A DNA stretch of 64,000 bases from Conus ventricosus. Taxonomy: Eukaryota > Mollusca > Gastropoda > Neogastropoda > Conidae. Location of the stretch: the NCBI GenBank assembly GCA_018398815.1, contig CM031621.1, positions 1,184,806 through 1,248,805 on the forward strand, in the 5' to 3' direction. The position numbers were made by a program, and so were the translations under genes. The notes under the pieces are model-generated. The model ran no database searches. It was not told the DNA's origin and saw only the letters and a list, made by a program, of their open reading frames with translations. Shown here in pieces: positions 22,901-33,767 of the stretch; the first letter of the stretch is position 1, and every line of letters begins with the position of its first letter.

Positions 22901-23215
22901 TTAGTTATGGATGCGATTGGATATGCCTGTGTCTTTGTATTGCTGATGGTTCTAACCGACTATTGTGTTCATAGTCTAGTTGTGGATGCAGTTGGATGTG
23001 CCAATGTCTTTGTGTTCCTGATGGTTCTAAGTCTAATCGACTACTGTGGTCATAGCCTAGTTATGGATGCAATTGGATGTGCCTGTATCTTTTTGTTGCA
23101 GATGGTTCTAAGTCTAAGCAACTGTTGTGGTCATAGTCTAGTTGTGGATGCAATTGGATGTGCCTGTGTCTTTGTGTTGCTGATGGTTCTGACAAACCAT
23201 TGTGATCCCCACGCC
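22901..23215 (+). repeat. ~78-bp tandem repeat with one continuous open frame
   Basis: Four units (about 75-81 bases each) share GTTGGATGTGCC, TCTTTGTGTTGCTGATGGTT and CATAGTCTAGTTGTGGATGC. On the plus strand the frame from 22907 to 23227 stays open across all units and gives repeated hydrophobic peptides of the form DAIGCACVFVLLMVL. No gene context is visible, so coding is unproven. Confidence 0.75.
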
Positions 23216-23683
23216 TGCATTCTTTAAAGTTCTGAATATCATTGCCGATTCATCATACTGTTGTCACCAAACTCATCATCTATTGTGCCTTTTAAACAAG
23301 TCAGTTTCAAGCGCATTCATATTCTCTTCACAAAGTTCAGAGCTGTCATCAGTTTAGAGATAACCTGGGATACTAAATCACCCCCAGTCATGTAAAATGC
23401 TCTGTCCTCATCACTGTCACCTTTTGTCTTTTGTCAGTCACGCTTTGGAAGAAACCAAAAAGGAAAGAATAATGTTTTGGTGCTCATTTTCAAGTACTTT
23501 GAAATTAAGAATGGTGCCTGTTGGAACTAAACCTTCTGGCTCAAAATACCATTAATGCTCAACCCTTCATAAATAACCAACATAGAAATAAAACATCATC
23601 TCCACAGTAGTTAACAAAAATGGTGGACTGGCAGACTAGTAGTTAACAGAGTAGGGATTAATGAATGAATTGTTTTCTTTCAG
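23216..23683. other. No feature recognised
   Basis: Unique sequence without a supported open frame. A polypyrimidine tract and CAG lie at its end (23681-23683). Confidence 0.4.
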
Positions 23684-23804
23684 ATCATGGTGCTGATGTG
23701 GATGATGAGAACCTACTCATGGGTCTTCTTGGAGCCAAACACATCCTTTTTCTCCTACTTCATGGCCTGTCTGGGCTACCTCCCCTTCTTCCCTGCCTAT
23801 ATGG
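23684..23804 (+). CDS. Possible internal exon of a membrane protein (plus strand)
   Basis: A polypyrimidine tract and CAG at 23681-23683 precede an open frame rich in aromatic and hydrophobic residues: MVLMWMMRTYSWVFLEP, then a likely membrane segment ending PFFPAYMG. A possible donor GTATCA follows at 23805, which would end the exon in phase 1; the frame otherwise hits a stop at 23824. Composition looks coding, but the exon is supported only by splice signals and residue pattern. I do not recognise the protein. Confidence 0.35.
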
Positions 23805-24020
23805 GTATCAGGACAGAGAACTGAACTTCAGGATTCTTCAGTTGATTAGAGGTGGTGGAGAAATTGTGCTTGGTCAAGACATGCCTGTGCCTATCCACAC
23901 AAAAGTCTGGGCTTTTGTGATTATGGTAGTATGTGAAGACCAGATTTGCTCCCTTTCTTTCAGCCTGGAGGCTGATTTCAGTCACATCTGTAATCTAAAC
24001 ATTCATCACAGTTCATTTAA

Positions 24021-24325
24021 CCCTTTCACTGCTTGAGAATTAAGCTGAAAGTTAAATCCTATTTGCCAGAGGTTTTTTCAACCAAAATGGGTATATTTTT
24101 TCAAAATATTCTACGGACTTTCTCACTGACGAAAACGAGATTACCAACTATCAATAGAAGCTAGAGACCTTCACCTCCGTGAAAATATCCTGTTTTGTAA
24201 GCAGTATAAATATAAAACTAGGTAAATTCCGGACTTCCCCAGGACGAGTATACTCATCGGCCATGGCAGCAAAGAGTACACATTCTTGCCGACGAGTTAT
24301 CTCGTCCAGTTGGGCACGGAATGGG
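24021..24325. mobile_element. Small piggyBac-like TTAA element (MITE, 305 bp)
   Basis: It is bounded by TTAA (24017-24020 and 24326-24329), with imperfect TIRs starting CCCTTTCACTGC on the left and CCCATTCCGTGC as read inward from the right. Near the right end lie two 16-base palindromic units 48 bases apart: GACGAGTATACTCATC (24243) and GACGAGTTATCTCGTC (24291). It has no coding capacity. TTAA duplication is characteristic of piggyBac, though other superfamilies such as Kolobok also use TTAA. Confidence 0.65.
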
Positions 24326-24329
24326 TTAA

Positions 24330-26242
24330 GGATTTTAAACACCACCACCATCCCACCACCCACTCTTTTGGCCGTTAACATTTTGCGATTATGTTGTATC
24401 ACTGATGTACTTGTACCATTTTATGGATTCTTGATGAAATAGGATTGATCTTCACATCGGATGCCTCATCATGTTAACAGGAAGTCTACTCAGGCCATAA
24501 CCCATCTGTTGAAGCTATCTGTTTGGGCTATTTTCACAAGAAAAGACTATTACTTTGTCAGAAGTTTATTGATAAATGAGAGACAGTGTGAAAGCATATA
24601 CAGGTTGTGTGATTGATCATATGAATACTTTTCTTTCCGTGGCACATGTCATAAGGGTGATGTTTGGTGTCTTTTGGGGGGGACTTCTCTTGTGGCAATG
24701 TTTCTCTTGGACTCCACTCATGCAAGCTGTTGTGAAAACAAAACCACAAGAAAATCAACATTCAAACACCTGTCTAGATGCACTCACACCACATGCATGT
24801 GCACACCACCATTCCACATCCTCACTTGCCTCAAAACTCCAACCACCTCAACAAACCAAGTATACACACATAAACTTACAATTACAGTTGGCAAAGCCAG
24901 GCATTCTGTGAGCTGCTCACATAAGGAGGAGTATGATAAGAGAATCACATCCTTGCACAATTCATTGTCAACTGCAGGGAAGAATGTTTATTCATGACTG
25001 AACAACATCCTGCTGCACATTCTTAACAGAAAAACACTGTCCATAAAAATTTTGGTCAGTGAATAGAGGAAAATTAAAAACTCACAAACCTTGGTCATTT
25101 TTTCATACACTTTTCAGACAGAAAAAAATTGGCCTTTTTTTAAACAAGTTTTTAAAGACTGCAAATGCAGTTAATTTGAATTTTGGCCAGACCTTGTAGT
25201 TGAAAAAGACTGTAATATTTCCTTTCTGTCAAGTTTTCACATACAAGTAGCATGCATGTGAGATTGGTTGCCAGAAATGACCATATTAGACAAGTACAGA
25301 CACATAACAGTAATGGTACACAATCCACATTAGACACACATGTAATGGGAATGGTATGTTATACACTTTTTCTAACTTCCAGAAATCCATCCAGGTTTCA
25401 ACATTATCTCTTTTACACATGCCAGATATATGTACTGGAAAGTGCAAGTCAACAATTAAGTGAGCAAGCAGCTTGCCATACTGCTTGCCAAAAATGCTTT
25501 CAATCTGTATTTACTTCAACATTAAACCTCCTAATTCTTTTCTGGGTTGTTTTTTTTTTCATCCTGGCATCTCCTTTTGTTTTTCATCATGGCATATCTG
25601 AACATGTGTTCATAGTGAATGGCATTGACTGGACGAAATTATAAGACACACTGTCTTTGTTCTTAATAGTGCTTTCAGCACACAATTTAAGATTGAATTA
25701 GACTTAGCCTGATAACCCCATGTTCGCAGAGAGAAAAGATCACTCAACATGCTCTAGGAACTGTTATGTTTGCGAAAAGAAAAATAACCATGTGAAAACT
25801 CTGGGGTAATGAAATATAATTAGTGGCTAGTTGACCTAAATTTGTAATTTTGATTTGTAAGTAAATTATTGATTGATAATGGTTGTAACATTCTAGTTCA
25901 CGTTATTTTTGACATGAAATAGTGAAATTTTGGACAGAGATTGTTAAGATTGATTTTCAAAGCTCAGTGGGCAGTTAAGCTCTAGGAAGCAGTCTGGGTA
26001 CAAGGTTCGTGTTCTCTCCTTTCAGAACATTCATCCATCACGAGCTGTAGATTGCTGCCACATTTATTTGTGGATCTTCAAGTTCAGTTGATTAACAAAT
26101 AAGTCTGTGATCTTGTTATACAGCCTACTAGTTTGTTCATTTTCTACAGTCTTTTCATTTGTGTTCGTGTCGATGTGTGTCGTAAGTTATGTCAGCAAAT
26201 GATATATACAATTGTTCAGTAGTTTTTATTATTTTTTTGTAG
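24330..26242. other. No gene recognised
   Basis: AT-rich sequence consistent with intron or intergenic DNA. Short open frames (24576-24997 and 25252-25644, plus) lack recognisable motifs. Confidence 0.45.
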
Positions 26243-26359
26243 GTATATATGTACCAGTGGGTATCCAAAAGGACTAAATTATGGCATATTTCAGTTGATC
26301 CCATCATTGACTACATATTTCTTTCTGTGACATTGCTGGGCAACATAGGGGACATTTAA
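26243..26359 (+). CDS. Possible exon of a membrane protein (plus strand)
   Basis: TTTTTTTGTAG at 26232-26242 is a good acceptor. The frame that follows reads VYMYQWVSKRTKLWHISVDP, then a hydrophobic segment, and stops at 26357. If a weak donor (GTGACA) in the middle of the hydrophobic segment is used, it would join in frame to the candidate exon at 27447. The phase does not match the exon at 23684 directly, so an intermediate exon would be missing. No family recognised. Confidence 0.3.
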   Translation, partial: VYMYQWVSKRTKLWHISVDPIIDYIFLSVTLLGNIGDI

Positions 26360-27446
26360 TGGAATTACAGTAAGTTTTTTATTTGATGAAGGTGTAATTT
26401 ACTTTAGTCCATTTATTCCTTCAGGGTTTTTTTTCTTGAAGGGAAACAACTTTGTCTTTTTAAATTTAATCATATACATTTGTTACATCATTTTTATTTT
26501 CATTGTGATTAAATATGTAGTTTTCCATCTGACAGTTTTATGCAGTGGAACTTTTAGCATTTACTACATAGTTTAAACTTTTCAAGAAGACATGAAATTT
26601 ACTTGTTTAGGATAATTACTTTGTAATTATTGTAATGGATCTTGAAAATAAGTATTCTGTTAACTGGAACTTGATGCTCTCGATAGATAGGTTGTTATAT
26701 TACATTTCTCATAATATATGATTATTTATATGTGTTGCATTTGCTCCTGTTCAAATGTGTTCATTCACTTTTTCCATGAATAAAATGTTTGCTTAATTTT
26801 TCTTCTCAATTTCTACTCTGTGTATGTATGACTGCTTTCAGGCCTTGTCACTTCTCGTTTATTTTTGTGATAAAAAGAAAATGGAACAACCCCTTAACTT
26901 ATCAACTGTCCTGTTCCATGCAATTAAAAAAAAAAAAGCTACAAAGGGAGGATGCTCGTAAGTTCTGTTCTCTTATATCTCATCCATACAAGAATTACAA
27001 GACTGAAAAGAATGCAGGTTATCTGGGGAATTTATGATTTCTACATAATTGTGCAATTCCTAGCACTGATAGTGCAACTGAAAGAATGTTTATCAATTAA
27101 CAATAGGCTGGTATGTATGTTATGATTTATCAAGAGTTGAAAATGTATGAAAATACACCTTTGACTTGTTACCTTGAAATTGCTGTTGGTGTATTTCTCA
27201 ACAGAAATTACTATACTTTCTATTAAGGAAATGTAGAAGTCTTCCAAATTTTTGTAAAAGCTGGAAGGAGGGGGGTGGTTTCCATGTTTGTAACTGAAGG
27301 AAAGTTTGTGTGTTGTTTTTTTTCCATTTGACATCATGCAGCAGAGGGTAGAATTACTTGTAGCATGTACATGAAAATAGATTGTTCCATCTCAAATTAT
27401 ACTTTTAACATCACCACACCATGGCACGATTTGTTCCACACTGCAG

Positions 27447-27533
27447 GGCCTGTGGTCGCTGCTGCTGGTCTTGGGTATGGGCATGCTGTTGAAGAAGCTG
27501 ACAGTCGGGTGCAATTTTGGGTGCAAGAGTTAG
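27447..27533 (+). CDS. Possible terminal exon with a membrane segment (plus strand)
   Basis: The acceptor CACACTGCAG (27437-27446) is followed by a phase-0 frame encoding one hydrophobic helix (LWSLLLVLGMGMLLKK) and a short cysteine-containing tail before TAG at 27531. An overlapping frame is also open for longer, so the choice is uncertain. Confidence 0.28.
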   Translation, partial: GLWSLLLVLGMGMLLKKLTVGCNFGCKS

Positions 27534-27849
27534 CAAGTGACAGTGTTGTCGCTCTTTGGTCAAACCACCACCTACCTTCAACCCCCATGAAATGCATGAT
27601 AAATATACTACTGATGAACTTTGTCTCTAGACTTTTGTTTGCCCTTTCTTTTTTTAAGTTCATCGCACTCGTGTTTTTTTTTTCAAACATAAACAAGATA
27701 CGTCAAAATCGTATGGGTGAACTGGTCTATTATGTTCTGGTTGATATTTCTGAGTAACATTTCATGATTCGAGTTTAATCAACCGTTTGTTTTCTAATAT
27801 TTTCTTTTGCAAACTGATTTTGCAAAAATTTTCTGTGTCTTCTGTGAAC

Positions 27850-28268
27850 GCAGGCTGATACTCCTGCGGACACTAGGCAAGGATTAATTCCTTTTACCCA
27901 ACAAAGGGAGTGGAGTTTTGTGTGTATGACCGTTCCTTATCCGGCCATTAAGGCAGCCATACTCCAACTTCAGGGAGGGTGCATGCTATGTGTAATGTGT
28001 CATCCATACCAACGGCCAAACTGGCCTTTTCTTCCGAAAGTTGGTGATGGGATTTTACGTGTGTGCAAGATATGCGTGCGTTCACACAAGGAACCTCAGT
28101 TTACAGTCTCATTCGAAGGACTGTATGGGAAATGGAGTCAGAACCAATGTTAATTCCGAGGGAAAAATCCCCCTGTACCGAAACGGCCCAGCAGAGATTC
28201 GAACATGCAACCCTAGGATCACCAAGATTACGAGTATGGTGCTCTACCACTGAACTATTCCAGCCCCC
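27850..28268 (-). mobile_element. tRNA-derived SINE, near full length
   Basis: On the minus strand from 28268, a tRNA-like head shows an A box (TAGTTCAGTGGTAGAGC) and a B box-like sequence (GGTTGCATGTTCGAATC). A ~340-base body follows. The downstream part (27855-28015) recurs at 48720-48900 with high similarity (GATACTCCTGCGGACAC, CCCAACAAAGGGAGTGGAGT), so this is a dispersed repeat with a conserved central domain. It is not a functional tRNA gene. Confidence 0.75.
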
Positions 28269-28921
28269 TTTCAGTGTCTGATATTTAAAAACAAGTGTTG
28301 TGCAATCATAAAATGGATACTGGATATGAATTGTCAGTCTCTGTGTGTCGCCTCCTCCCTCAACTGATTGCCAAGTTCATTGAGACATCTGCCTCTATGT
28401 CTACTGCAACTCATGAACTTGGTCTTTTGGGTCTCTGGATCTTGCAGTGCAACTTGCTGATCCAGCCTCAATCCTTCCCACTGACCCCAATTTCCATTTT
28501 CTCCCCATGCACTTAGACCAGCCACCTCTCATCCATACACCTAGCTCATTCAATCTCCCTCCATTCATCGGTTACTAAGGTTTTGGTTGAAAGGTTGACC
28601 TATTCAAAGTCCATTCAACACTGTAAATCAAACAAATTTCAGCCTAGTCTTCAACTAAGTTTGGATGTTGTAGGCAAAGTCATGCTAACTACTTATTATG
28701 AAAATGTAGATGTTTTAATAATTCTGAAGCTACATTTTAATAATTCTAATACCATGAATAATTGGTACTGCTCAGCTTTCTCATAAAAGCTTGTCATTGT
28801 GTGTTTTTCTAGGTTCATTAGACTTCAGTTTGAAAATTCCTTATGATTGAAATGTCAAAACAAACAAACATCATTACATGACAATGTGACAGTACATGTA
28901 GGAAACAGGAAGTTTTTTATG
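28269..28921. other. No gene recognised
   Basis: Unique sequence up to the target duplication of the LTR retrotransposon. No supported open frame. Confidence 0.45.
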
Positions 28922-28926
28922 AGTGT

Positions 28927-29128
28927 TGTAGCGCTATTGTGCCACTAATGCAAAACCGTCATACCTTGAACAGACCCACAACATATGAGGAAGTACGAAC
29001 AGGATTTAATCGCCGCTTCTGGTAGATGACATGAACAAGATGGCGACCCGAAAACCGGTCGTGTTTAGAGCCCGGATGCTCATTCACAACAGGGGACTTA
29101 ATGCCCAATCACTACGCGACACACGACA
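28927..29128 (-). repeat. 3' LTR of the Gypsy element
   Basis: 202 bases matching 35881-36083. Differences are a small indel at GTGTTTAGAG versus GTGTTTTACAG and one base near the end. Confidence 0.92.
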
Positions 29129-29141
29129 TCTCCCTTCCTTT
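29129..29141 (-). promoter_or_regulatory. Polypurine tract of the Gypsy element
   Basis: AAAGGAAGGGAGA lies immediately upstream of the 3' LTR on the minus strand, the expected position of the plus-strand primer. Confidence 0.7.
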
Positions 29142-29315
29142 GAGATGGACAAATTCAGCCTTTGCGAAGTGGCTTGTAATTACTTTTAGAGTCCACAAAT
29201 AACCGAGGAAGGAGATAAGCAACTTTGCTTTCTTTAACTTAAAGTTCATGAATCAAACTTTGATTCTGTTTGTTTGCAAGGAGTCGAACTTAACGAATTA
29301 ACAAAATAATAAAGT

Positions 29316-31086
29316 TCACTTCCCTGCCTGGGAGGTAGCTTCACTCCTGAAGCGGGCTGGCATGGTGATGACTCTGCCGCTGCGGGTAGTCACCGGTGTC
29401 GGGCTGCTGTTGATGGTGCCCTGAGGAGATGGACTGCTGGTGAACACTCTGGCGTCCTGGCCGGCGTTCTGTGGAGGTGAACTTCTGGCAGACCCTCCAC
29501 CACCTGGGCTAAACACCACTGCCGCTGGAGACGTCGCTGGATACTGGCCCTGGACACGGGCCTGAGCCTGGCTCTTGGTGAACGTAAGAGCCGCTCTGGA
29601 CTGGACTGGGTGCTTTGTGACTTGCACCGCTCTTCTGGTCACTGGATACAGGGATGTGGGCTTTGCGTAGGGAAAGGTCAGTTTGGACAGGAATGGGGTA
29701 GGGAGTGGACTTCTCAGGCTGTAGACCGTGTAAACGCCTGAGGTGACGCCTGTTGCGCCGGTACTTGCCACGTGGCGTTTCCACCACGTAGGATCTTGGT
29801 GCGACTTGCTGCTGCACCACTGCGGGGCCTCTCCAACTCTTCTCCCCGTCCAGCTTCTGCATCACGATGTCGCCAGGAAGAAGTGTATCTAGGGGCCGTA
29901 CTCCATGACGCCTATCAAAATTCTGTTTGTTCTTCTTCTTGGCCTTTGCATCACTGGCTGCTACTGTTGATTTCTCGCAGACTCTAGGCTCGAGGTTTTC
30001 TGACAGTGTTGGGAGTGTTGTTCTCAGACGCCTTCCTGATGCGAGCTGTGCTGGGCTGTAGCCTGTGGCTTCAATAGGTGTGTCTCTGTAGATGAGAAGA
30101 GCCAGTGCTGGATCATTTTGCGACAATATCTTCTTTGCCGTCTGCACTGCTCGTTCCGCCTCACCGTTTGCCTGTGGGTAAGGGGGACTTGTAGTGACGT
30201 GTTTGAATCCCCACTCCTTAGCAAAGATCTGGAACTCTCTGGATGTGAACTGCTTCCCGTTGTCAGAGACAAGTATCTCAGGGATACCCTGTCGTGCAAA
30301 CATGTCTTTCAGGTTCTTGATGACCTCCACTGTGGTGATCGTCAAGAGGTGAGCCAGTTCTATATACCGAGAGTAGTAATCCACAAGAACGAGATATGAC
30401 TGTCCCTTGAGTTCACATAGATCTACGCCACACTTCTGGAATGCTCTCTGAGGTAGCTCTGTTGGAATCAATGGTTCGTTGGTCTGCGATGACCTCTTCT
30501 CCTGACAATGCTTGCATTCTTCAACCGCTTTCTTCATTCTAGCATTGATTCCCGGCCACCAAACTGCTTCCTTCGCCCTCTCACGGCACTTCGTGATCCC
30601 TTGATGACCCTCGTGGATTCTGCGCAGGATGTCGCCCTGTAGCGAAGCTGGGACCACGATGCGCTTTCCTCTTGTGAGAAGACCCTGATTCTCGCTGAGT
30701 TCACTGCGCACTGCGTAGTAGTCTCGCAATCCATCTTCAACGTTGGTGATGTATTGCGGCCATCCTTGACGCGCATAGCGGAGTGCTTCTTGGATCAGTC
30801 TGTCTTTCTTCGTCTCTTCTACGATTTCTTGCATGCGTTTGTCTGACGCTGCACACGACCAAGAAATGTCCACACTGTGTAGGTAGGCTTCCACATCTCC
30901 AGTGAGTGTTATGACCTCATCTTGCTGTTCAGCGATGGTCTGAGGGCTGCGGGAGAGAGCATCTGCGACGACAAGCTTCTTCCCCGGCACATACTCTGCC
31001 TTGACGCTGAACCTCATGAGACGCATCAGCATCCTCTGACATCGTACTGGAGTATCTTGAAGGTCTTTGTAGTTGATGATGGGCAC
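29316..31086 (-). pseudogene. pol: Gypsy Pol: integrase (largely intact frame)
   Basis: The longest frame runs 31086-29509. An HHCC zinc-binding module (HEGHQGITKCRE ... CKHCQ) precedes the DDE core: VDLCELKGQSYLVLVDYYSR, then VSDNGKQFTSREF, then PYPQANGEAERAVQTAK with the catalytic glutamate. The C-terminal part has a GPAVVQQQ-type beta-barrel segment and a long Pro/Ser-rich tail. The last ~65 codons overlap an alternative frame at 29771-29316. The domain itself is unbroken, but it depends on the broken upstream frames for expression. Confidence 0.87.
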
Positions 31087-31514
31087 AAGGGGGCTTGTGA
31101 TCTGTCTGAAGCTTCACATTTTCCAGACCTATCAGTATCTGCTGAACTTCTCACATGACCAGACTGCTGCCAGTGTCTCTTTCTCGATCTGGGCAATCTG
31201 CATTCAGTGGTTGTCAAGGTTCGTGAACAATATGCGACAGCTTTCATGCCTTCGGGGTGTTCCTGCAGCAACACTCCTCCGATCCCATAACTGCTCGCAT
31301 CTGCGCTGACGACTGTTGGCTTCCTCGGATCGTAGAATGCTAGCGTTGGCGATGAGGTAAGCATCTTCTTCACAGTCACCATGGCCTGGATCTGTGCTGG
31401 TCCTCACGTCCATACATGGTCCTTCTCCAGAAGTTGCGTCACTGGCCGGAGTACAGTGGACAGGTTGGACAGATAGCGACCAAGGAAGTTGATCATGCCA
31501 AGCATCCTCCTTAA
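31030..31514 (-). pseudogene. pol: Gypsy Pol: connection and RNase H (two frame breaks)
   Basis: This resumes after the nested element. [17 protein letters not shown] carries the first RNase H aspartate. The frame shifts near 31205 ([16 protein letters not shown] lies in another frame) and again near 31090, after LQTDHKP, which carries the last catalytic aspartate. A stop also lies at about 31415. Its position between RT and integrase agrees with Gypsy order. Confidence 0.8.
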
Positions 31515-31699
31515 CCCTTCCCGTACACCGTGGGTGCAAATGCACCCATACTTTTATTTAATGTTTCATATTTCAGTTATTGTGCATACAATCTTACTGA
31601 AATTTTATGACTTTGTTAGTAAAGGGACTGGGCACGTACTACCCAAAAATGATGCCATTTTGCCTTTAAATAAACAAATAATCAAACAACAAAAACATC

Positions 31700-31870
31700 G
31701 TATAACCTTCCCTGTACTTCGTGGGTGCACACACACCCATACTGCCAAAGAAGGAACTGTGCGGGCCGTACATCGTGGGTGCACACACACCCATACTGCC
31801 AAAGAAGGAACTATGCGGGCCGTACGTCGTGGGTGCACACACACCCATACTCCCAAAGAAGAAACTATGC
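31700..31870. repeat. Left subterminal 54-bp repeats of the TTAA element
   Basis: Three units of CGTGGGTGCACACACACCCA followed by TACTGCCAAAGAAGGAACT. A related single unit with a shorter palindrome core lies at about 31529-31551 beside the TIR. Confidence 0.85.
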
Positions 31871-32513
31871 GTGCTTAGCCCTACTCAGTAATGGAAGTTT
31901 CCACACACTGTGCTAGCATCATCTAAGAGCTCGACAGAACAGTGCCGTGTGCAAAATATAGGTACTGCGTGGTTTACTGACGTCACATTCCCGCCACTGA
32001 AGCCTGTGGAAAAGTTCCACATTGCCACGTGCTGAAGTTTCGTTGTGTTTCAAAGTAAGTATACATTCACATTTTCTGTTTACCTATCTCTCATTTTATA
32101 CATAATGTTACACTGCATTCCATAACAGGATCGATCTTCTTCACACTTATTGCTCATGCTCTTTTTATATTACAGGAGCTGTAGTCAAACGAGCATAACA
32201 TTTGTCTGTAGTAGGTGCGATGCAACTACATTCTGCGTTTGTGTTCTATGATTTGTAATTTTAGCATGTGAAACTAATTTCATTGATCGTATAGACTACA
32301 GTAATAAATTGATGGTAATTGTTACAACACTCACAGCAGTAAAAAGGCTTCATCGCCTGAAAGTACATGAAAGCAAGTCAAATTTATTGCATACAGCAAA
32401 TCTATGCAGCACAGCTATAGAGCTGAAAACGGATGGTTAGATCAAACAAAATATGTATTTTGGGAACCATGAAATAAAATGGTACATATGAATATTTGCA
32501 GGCTGCATCCATA

Positions 32514-32909
32514 ATGGAACGTCTCAACATATTTGAAGCCCTGAATGTTGCCAATGGAGCTGAACCAGACGATGCTGTTGAAGCACTAAACTGTAAGTAT
32601 TCAGCCCCTCATTTGCCTCATACGCTTTGAGCAGTCAATATAACCAGATGTGCATGTGTGCAGTGAGCAACGATCAAAGCGTGTATTGATGAACGTCAGT
32701 TTATGCTCTAAAAGTACAGACACACATTGAATTTGATGCATATACTTACACACACACATCTCAGCATAGAAACATGCATGCACACTTTACATATATTACA
32801 CATACGTAAACAGAAACACAAACGCGGAACGGGAAAGAAATTTTATATTTCTTTTTTTTTTTTTTCAGCCCCAGAAGATGCACTGAATTTCATTCAAGAC
32901 AACACGGAT

Positions 32910-32912
<3 letters not shown>
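32514..32912 (+). pseudogene. Two-exon remnant of a piggyBac-type transposase N-terminus
   Basis: Exon 1 begins with ATG at 32514 (MERLNIFEALNVANG...) and ends at 32592 before GTAAGT in phase 1. Exon 2 begins at 32868 after a long polypyrimidine tract and CAG and continues in the matching phase (PEDALNFIQDNTDG) before running into a GT microsatellite at about 32912. The acidic, short N-terminal style resembles the piggyBac-type starts seen at 40575 and 41799 in this window, but no catalytic part is left. The assignment leans on the enclosing TTAA element. Confidence 0.45.
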
Positions 32913-32945
<33 letters not shown>

Positions 32946-33069
32946 ATTGAGTGTGTGTGTGTGTGTGATTGAGTGTGTACGTGTGTGTGTATGTGTGTGT
33001 GTGTGTGTGTGTGTGTTGTTGTTGTTGTTCTTTCGTTTAACGTCTTCCCACATATAGTGATTTCAGACA

Positions 33070-33114
<45 letters not shown>

Positions 33115-33173
33115 GTTGTTGTTGTTGTTGTTGTTCTTTCGTTTAACGTCTTCCCACATATAGTGATTTCAGA

Positions 33174-33234
<61 letters not shown>

Positions 33235-33525
33235 CGCCTCTGTGTGTGTGTGTGCGTGTGCGTGTGCGCGCGCGCCAGTGTGTGTGTGTATGTGTGTGTG
33301 CGTGTGTGTATGCGAATGTGTGTGCGCATGGGCGCACGTGCGCGCGCGTGTGTGTGAGTGTGCATGCATGCATGCATGCGTGTGCATGCATGCGAGAGAG
33401 AGGGAGAAAGAGAGAGTGTGTGTGTGTGCGTGTGTGCACGTAATGTGCCCGCTCCGTGTGTGTGTGTGTGCGTGCTTGCGTGCGTGCGTGTGCGTGCATG
33501 TGTGCGTGTGTACGTGTGTGTGTGG

Positions 33526-33557
<32 letters not shown>

Positions 33558-33572
33558 CAGACAGAGAGAGAG
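32905..33572. repeat. (GT)n-rich block with a duplicated ~66-bp segment
   Basis: GT/GC/GA microsatellites fill most of it. A segment GTTGTTGTTGTTCTTTCG through CATATAGTGATTTCAGACAG occurs twice (about 33015-33072 and 33115-33176), each followed by a GT tract. Confidence 0.85.
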
Positions 33573-33573
33573 A

Positions 33574-33735
33574 CATGGGTGTGTGTGCACCCACGATGTA
33601 CGGCGAGGACTATTCACCGAATCGCCTATATAACGACCATGGGTGTGTGTGCACCCACGATGTACGGCGAGGACTATTCACCGAATCGCCTATATAACGA
33701 CCATGGGTGTGTGCGCACCCACGATGTACGGCGTG
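33574..33735. repeat. Right subterminal 64-bp repeats of the TTAA element
   Basis: Two full units and a partial third of CATGGGTGTGTGTGCACCCA followed by CGATGTACGGCGAGGAC. The palindrome is the same as on the left, in inverted orientation. Confidence 0.85.
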
Positions 33736-33767
33736 TGAGTTTTTTGGCGACGTACGGGAAGGGTTAA

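Larger units (their letters stand above)
31515..33763. mobile_element. piggyBac-like TTAA element nested in Gypsy pol (2249 bp)
   Basis: It is bounded by TTAA (31511-31514 and 33764-33767). TIRs are CCCTTCCCGTAC, perfect over 12 bases. Three subterminal ~54-bp repeats on the left (about 31715-31860) and 64-bp repeats on the right (about 33574-33725) are each built around a palindrome TGGGTGCACACACACCCA or its relative. Inside are two short exon-like coding pieces (32514-32592 and 32868-32912) and long microsatellites; the rest of a transposase is absent. Non-autonomous. Confidence 0.82.

Noticed and set aside
33063..33633. His-Thr and Cys-Val rich open frames on both strands
   Set aside because: Microsatellite translation inside the nested piggyBac-like element.
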